Assembly: GCA_024275315.1 (NCBI GenBank)
Contig: JAJRZK010000011.1
Coordinates: 1 to 46,429 of the forward strand
DNA: 46,429 nucleotides
Direction: 5' to 3'
Origin: Nitrospirota bacterium
GTDB lineage: Bacteria; Nitrospinota_A; UBA7883
In this document: positions 44,247 to 46,429 of the stretch, piece after piece
Position numbering within the stretch: position 1 is the stretch's first letter
Layout: every line of letters starts with the position of its first letter
Made by a program: the position numbers and the translations under genes
The notes under the pieces: model-generated
Told to the model about the DNA's origin: nothing
Seen by the model: the letters and a program-made list of their open reading frames with translations, nothing else
The model's database searches: none

Positions 44247-44615
44247 ATGGGCCTTAGCCAAAAAGAAAATGAGCTAATCAAAAAAGCGTTAATTGAGCAA
44301 AAAACCGGGTTGCTCAAAGAAGCCAACAAAACCGTGTCAAGCGATTTGGGGGTTGTCGAGGAAGAGCTGGCGGACACGATAGATCGTTCCTCTGTCGAAA
44401 CCGAGCGCAATTTTACCTTGCGGCTACGTGATCGCGAGAGAAAGCTACTTAAGAAAATCGACGAGGCTTTGGACCGGCTTGAAAATGGTGAGTTTGGCGA
44501 CTGCCAGGAGTGTGGGGAAAGCATCGGGCTAAAAAGGCTGAAAGCTCGTCCCGTGGCTACTTTATGTATCAACTGCAAGGAAGCGCAGGAGCAAAAAGAG
44601 AGCCAGTTCGGCTGA
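44247..44615 (+). CDS. DksA/TraR-family zinc-finger protein
   Basis: A 122-residue protein. Coiled-coil N-terminal part with EELADTIDRSSVETE, which resembles the DxxDxA tip that enters the RNA polymerase secondary channel, then a C4 zinc finger CQECGESIGLKRLKARPVAT ending LCINC. These proteins adjust transcription with ppGpp. The ATG at 44247 comes after an AT-rich region with no clear promoter. It is two bases from the convergent transglycosylase gene. Confidence 0.88.
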   Translation: MGLSQKENELIKKALIEQKTGLLKEANKTVSSDLGVVEEELADTIDRSSVETERNFTLRLRDRERKLLKKIDEALDRLENGEFGDCQECGESIGLKRLKARPVATLCINCKEAQEQKESQFG

Positions 44616-44617
44616 TC

Positions 44618-45265
44618 CTACACCCGGTTGGTGGCTATTTTTTCAATCCTGTCCCTGGAATTCAAAACCTTCCGGGAATATCTGTTTTTCAGTTTTTTCC
44701 CGTCCCGTATAAATTTGTTCAGCCGTGTCGGCCCCAGGTTATACGCTTCCAGGGCCAAAGTCAGGTTGCCGAACCTTTTCCGCATTTTGGCCAGATAATA
44801 TGAACCGACCCTGACGTTGACCACAAGGTCGTCCAGATGCTTAACCACCATGTCAGGGGCCATGTTGAGCTCGCCTGCGATCGCCCGGGCGACAAAGGGC
44901 CTTACCTGCATCAAACCCCGGGCTCCCTTGTGAGAAACCGCCTGTCTGCGAAATCCGCTTTCCGTCTCTATTATCGCCAGCAGCAGGTACGGATCGTGTC
45001 CGTTGATTCTTGAATATCGGGTCACCGCCGCTGTGATCATGGACATCTCCTGTGTGGACAGCGTTTTTGCCCTGGTTTCCAGAACCCTGAATATTTCATT
45101 TTCCTGCTTTTTAGCCTGGAGTTGGATTTTCTCCTCTAAAGCCGCGATACTTCTTTGTAGATTGCGCTCGTGCTTATTGGCCTCGTCGGCGAATATCAGC
45201 GCAAACATGAACACTATACAGGTTGACACCATCAGGAACAAAGGAACAGATATCCTGATTATCAT
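44618..45265 (-). CDS. Lytic transglycosylase (SLT domain)
   Basis: A 215-residue membrane-anchored enzyme. The N-terminal helix (ISVPLFLMVSTCIVFMFALI) is followed by a coiled coil, then the SLT domain with catalytic Glu in AIIETESGFRRQAVSHKGAR then GLMQV, and AYNLGPTRLNKF near the C-terminus. It cleaves peptidoglycan in the periplasm and forms 1,6-anhydro sugars. The short size and anchor resemble MltE/MltC-like types. Confidence 0.88.
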   Translation of the reverse strand: MIIRISVPLFLMVSTCIVFMFALIFADEANKHERNLQRSIAALEEKIQLQAKKQENEIFRVLETRAKTLSTQEMSMITAAVTRYSRINGHDPYLLLAIIETESGFRRQAVSHKGARGLMQVRPFVARAIAGELNMAPDMVVKHLDDLVVNVRVGSYYLAKMRKRFGNLTLALEAYNLGPTRLNKFIRDGKKLKNRYSRKVLNSRDRIEKIATNRV

Positions 45266-45399
45266 AAGTTTTTCCTGAACCTAATTCTGTTTGGAATGGA
45301 TGTTGTATACTGTTGGTTAATCGACGAAGTAATATTATCTTAAATACTATGGAGGAAATGTCAATAATGAAAATTTGGGGCCAGCCTCAAGCCTGCGCG

Positions 45400-45415
45400 A
45401 TATAACTCGTTATAT
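45400..45415. repeat. AT-rich palindrome, possible operator
   Basis: ATATAAC 45400-45406 and GTTATAT 45409-45415 with a 2-base centre, in the 241-base space between the divergent transglycosylase and zinc-ribbon genes. It resembles a dimeric repressor site; no partner is identified. Confidence 0.4.
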
Positions 45416-45506
45416 AACAGCATGATAGATAGTATTTGTCTGAAATATAAAGAGTTGCGGCAATCGTCAGGATATTGACATTTCAAGGATTTGCAATGGT
45501 GGGACA

Positions 45507-46429
45507 ATGAAAATAAAATGTCCGAATTGCCAGGCGGCCTATAAAATTGACGGCTCTGCACTGTCTAATGAGGGCACATATGCCAGATGTTTACAATGTG
45601 AAAACATATTTTTCCTGAGAAAACGGTCCGAATCCGAGATCAGACGAGCGCGCAAAAGGGAAATTGGTAAACGGCGTCGCGCCACAGCCAGGGTATCACA
45701 GCAAGTCGAGGCTGGAGTGGGGCGTGAGAGCGTGGTTGACAGTGGGGATTTTGACAGCTTCACGGAAACGGAGCTGGAAAACGAGTTTCCTGATGGAGCG
45801 ACTTACGAGGTTGGGCCGTCCGAACAGGAGCCCGAAGAGCAGTCCGAAGGAGATGCAAAAGAAAAATCGGTTGTTGAAAAAGATTCTGGTGAGAAAAATA
45901 AAATCAACGTAAGCCAGGATGACGTTTCGGATATCGCTGAAGATCCATCGATCGCTCTGTCCCCGCCGGCGGATACGGATAACGAGCCTGTCCCGGCTCC
46001 ATCTGATGGAAATATCTCTGACATGAATAGCTCCGTCGAAGCAGGCGTTTTACAGTCCGGTATCGATTCTGCGCCTAATGAAAACGGGGCCGATACATCC
46101 AAAGAGATTGTAGACAAAGAATCTGTCTACGCTACCGACACCCCGCTGACAGACAGTTTCCAAAATCAAGCGGAACAAACGCAGGTGGATCCTGTGCCCG
46201 ATGAACCAACACCTGAAACGCGTCATGCCGCTGTGGAGGAAAGGGCTCCGGCTGAGGACTCCATCTCGGTCGATCTGCAAGACAATATAGATGCGATATT
46301 TTCGGCGAACGCTTCTTCTGCTGACACACCCGAAACCATGGAAACCACATCCGACGCGCCTGCGTCACAGGACGATATCGACGCACTGCTATCCGCGAAC
46401 GCTTCTTCTGCTGACACACCCGAAACCAT
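45507..46429 (+). CDS. MJ0042-type zinc-ribbon protein with EIDALL-like repeats (partial at right edge)
   Basis: An open frame from ATG 45507 runs past the end of the window (at least 307 codons). Residues 1-37 are an MJ0042-type zinc ribbon: CPNCQAAYKIDGSALS ... CLQCENIFFL. A basic stretch is followed by more than 200 acidic, disordered residues. Near the end LQDNIDAIFSANASSADTPE and SQDDIDALLSANASSADTPE repeat with a 30-residue period. SQDDIDALL closely resembles the FliM N-terminal peptide (LSQxEIDALL) that binds CheY-P. Such zinc-ribbon proteins are common in deltaproteobacteria, usually of unknown function. C-terminus not seen. Confidence 0.72.
   Translation, partial: MKIKCPNCQAAYKIDGSALSNEGTYARCLQCENIFFLRKRSESEIRRARKREIGKRRRATARVSQQVEAGVGRESVVDSGDFDSFTETELENEFPDGATYEVGPSEQEPEEQSEGDAKEKSVVEKDSGEKNKINVSQDDVSDIAEDPSIALSPPADTDNEPVPAPSDGNISDMNSSVEAGVLQSGIDSAPNENGADTSKEIVDKESVYATDTPLTDSFQNQAEQTQVDPVPDEPTPETRHAAVEERAPAEDSISVDLQDNIDAIFSANASSADTPETMETTSDAPASQDDIDALLSANASSADTPET
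46305..46429 (+). repeat. Coding tandem repeat, period 90 bp, cut by window edge
   Basis: The 35 bases 46305-46339 recur exactly at 46395-46429, so the match reaches the last base of the window. The period of 90 bp equals 30 codons. The array probably continues beyond the edge. Confidence 0.85.

Overview
The window looks like a chromosomal segment of a Gram-negative bacterium with lipopolysaccharide, from a deltaproteobacterial or similar lineage (Desulfobacterota, Nitrospinota and related groups). The reasons are paired b and b' ATP synthase genes in an F1 operon without subunits a and c, a 13-subunit-type nuo operon whose NADH-input subunit is replaced by a NuoF-tail/GltD fusion like Geobacter SfrB, the order rpsF-ssb-rpsR-DUF2232-rplI, and a heptosyltransferase/MsbA/O-antigen-ligase locus. 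I cannot name the species from sequence alone.

Layout: (1) bases 1-344, the 3' end of one IS3-family element inserted into an older IS3-family transposase gene of opposite orientation; (2) 622-2474, a Bax-inhibitor-1-like membrane protein, a secreted hypothetical protein and tRNA-His(GTG); (3) 2706-8547, atpF'-F-H-A-G-D-C, in which the first exportable-type start of atpF is broken by an in-frame TAG; (4) 8551-12050, accessory genes: an MscS-like channel, an NDUFA9-like SDR protein, a rubrerythrin-like diiron protein, two tiny single-helix membrane ORFs separated by hairpins, and a PuuD-like glutamine amidotransferase; (5) 12162-15589, comM, rplU, rpmA, obgE; (6) 15896-30992, the complex I operon (SfrB-like, nuoG, a 51-codon small ORF, nuoA-D, nuoH-N); (7) 31294-33750, a secreted HEAT-repeat protein, a nucleotidyltransferase-like protein and a secreted zinc-dependent phospholipase C-like protein; (8) 38135 down to 33767 on the minus strand, rpsF-ssb-rpsR-DUF2232-rplI followed by a cyclic-nucleotide-binding-domain protein and a TPR protein; (9) 38431-44125, a hypothetical protein and an LPS/glycan locus (heptosyltransferase, MsbA, glycosidase-like lipoprotein, O-antigen ligase); (10) 44247-46429, a DksA/TraR-type zinc-finger protein, a lytic transglycosylase and the start of a zinc-ribbon protein that carries repeats resembling the FliM EIDALL peptide.

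How it works together: the nuo operon encodes a proton-pumping quinone reductase that feeds the same membrane energy circuit as the ATP synthase. Its electron-input module lacks NuoE and the FMN/NADH part of NuoF and carries a two-dinucleotide flavoprotein instead, so its natural donor is probably NADPH or another carrier rather than NADH through FMN (inference). The rest is mostly housekeeping (ribosome, envelope, DNA uptake/processing). The most unusual signals are the nuo input module, the amber codon in atpF, several unannotated-size small ORFs (10691-10786, 10910-11029, 20456-20611), two start sites that seem leaderless, and the repetitive EIDALL-like protein at the right edge.
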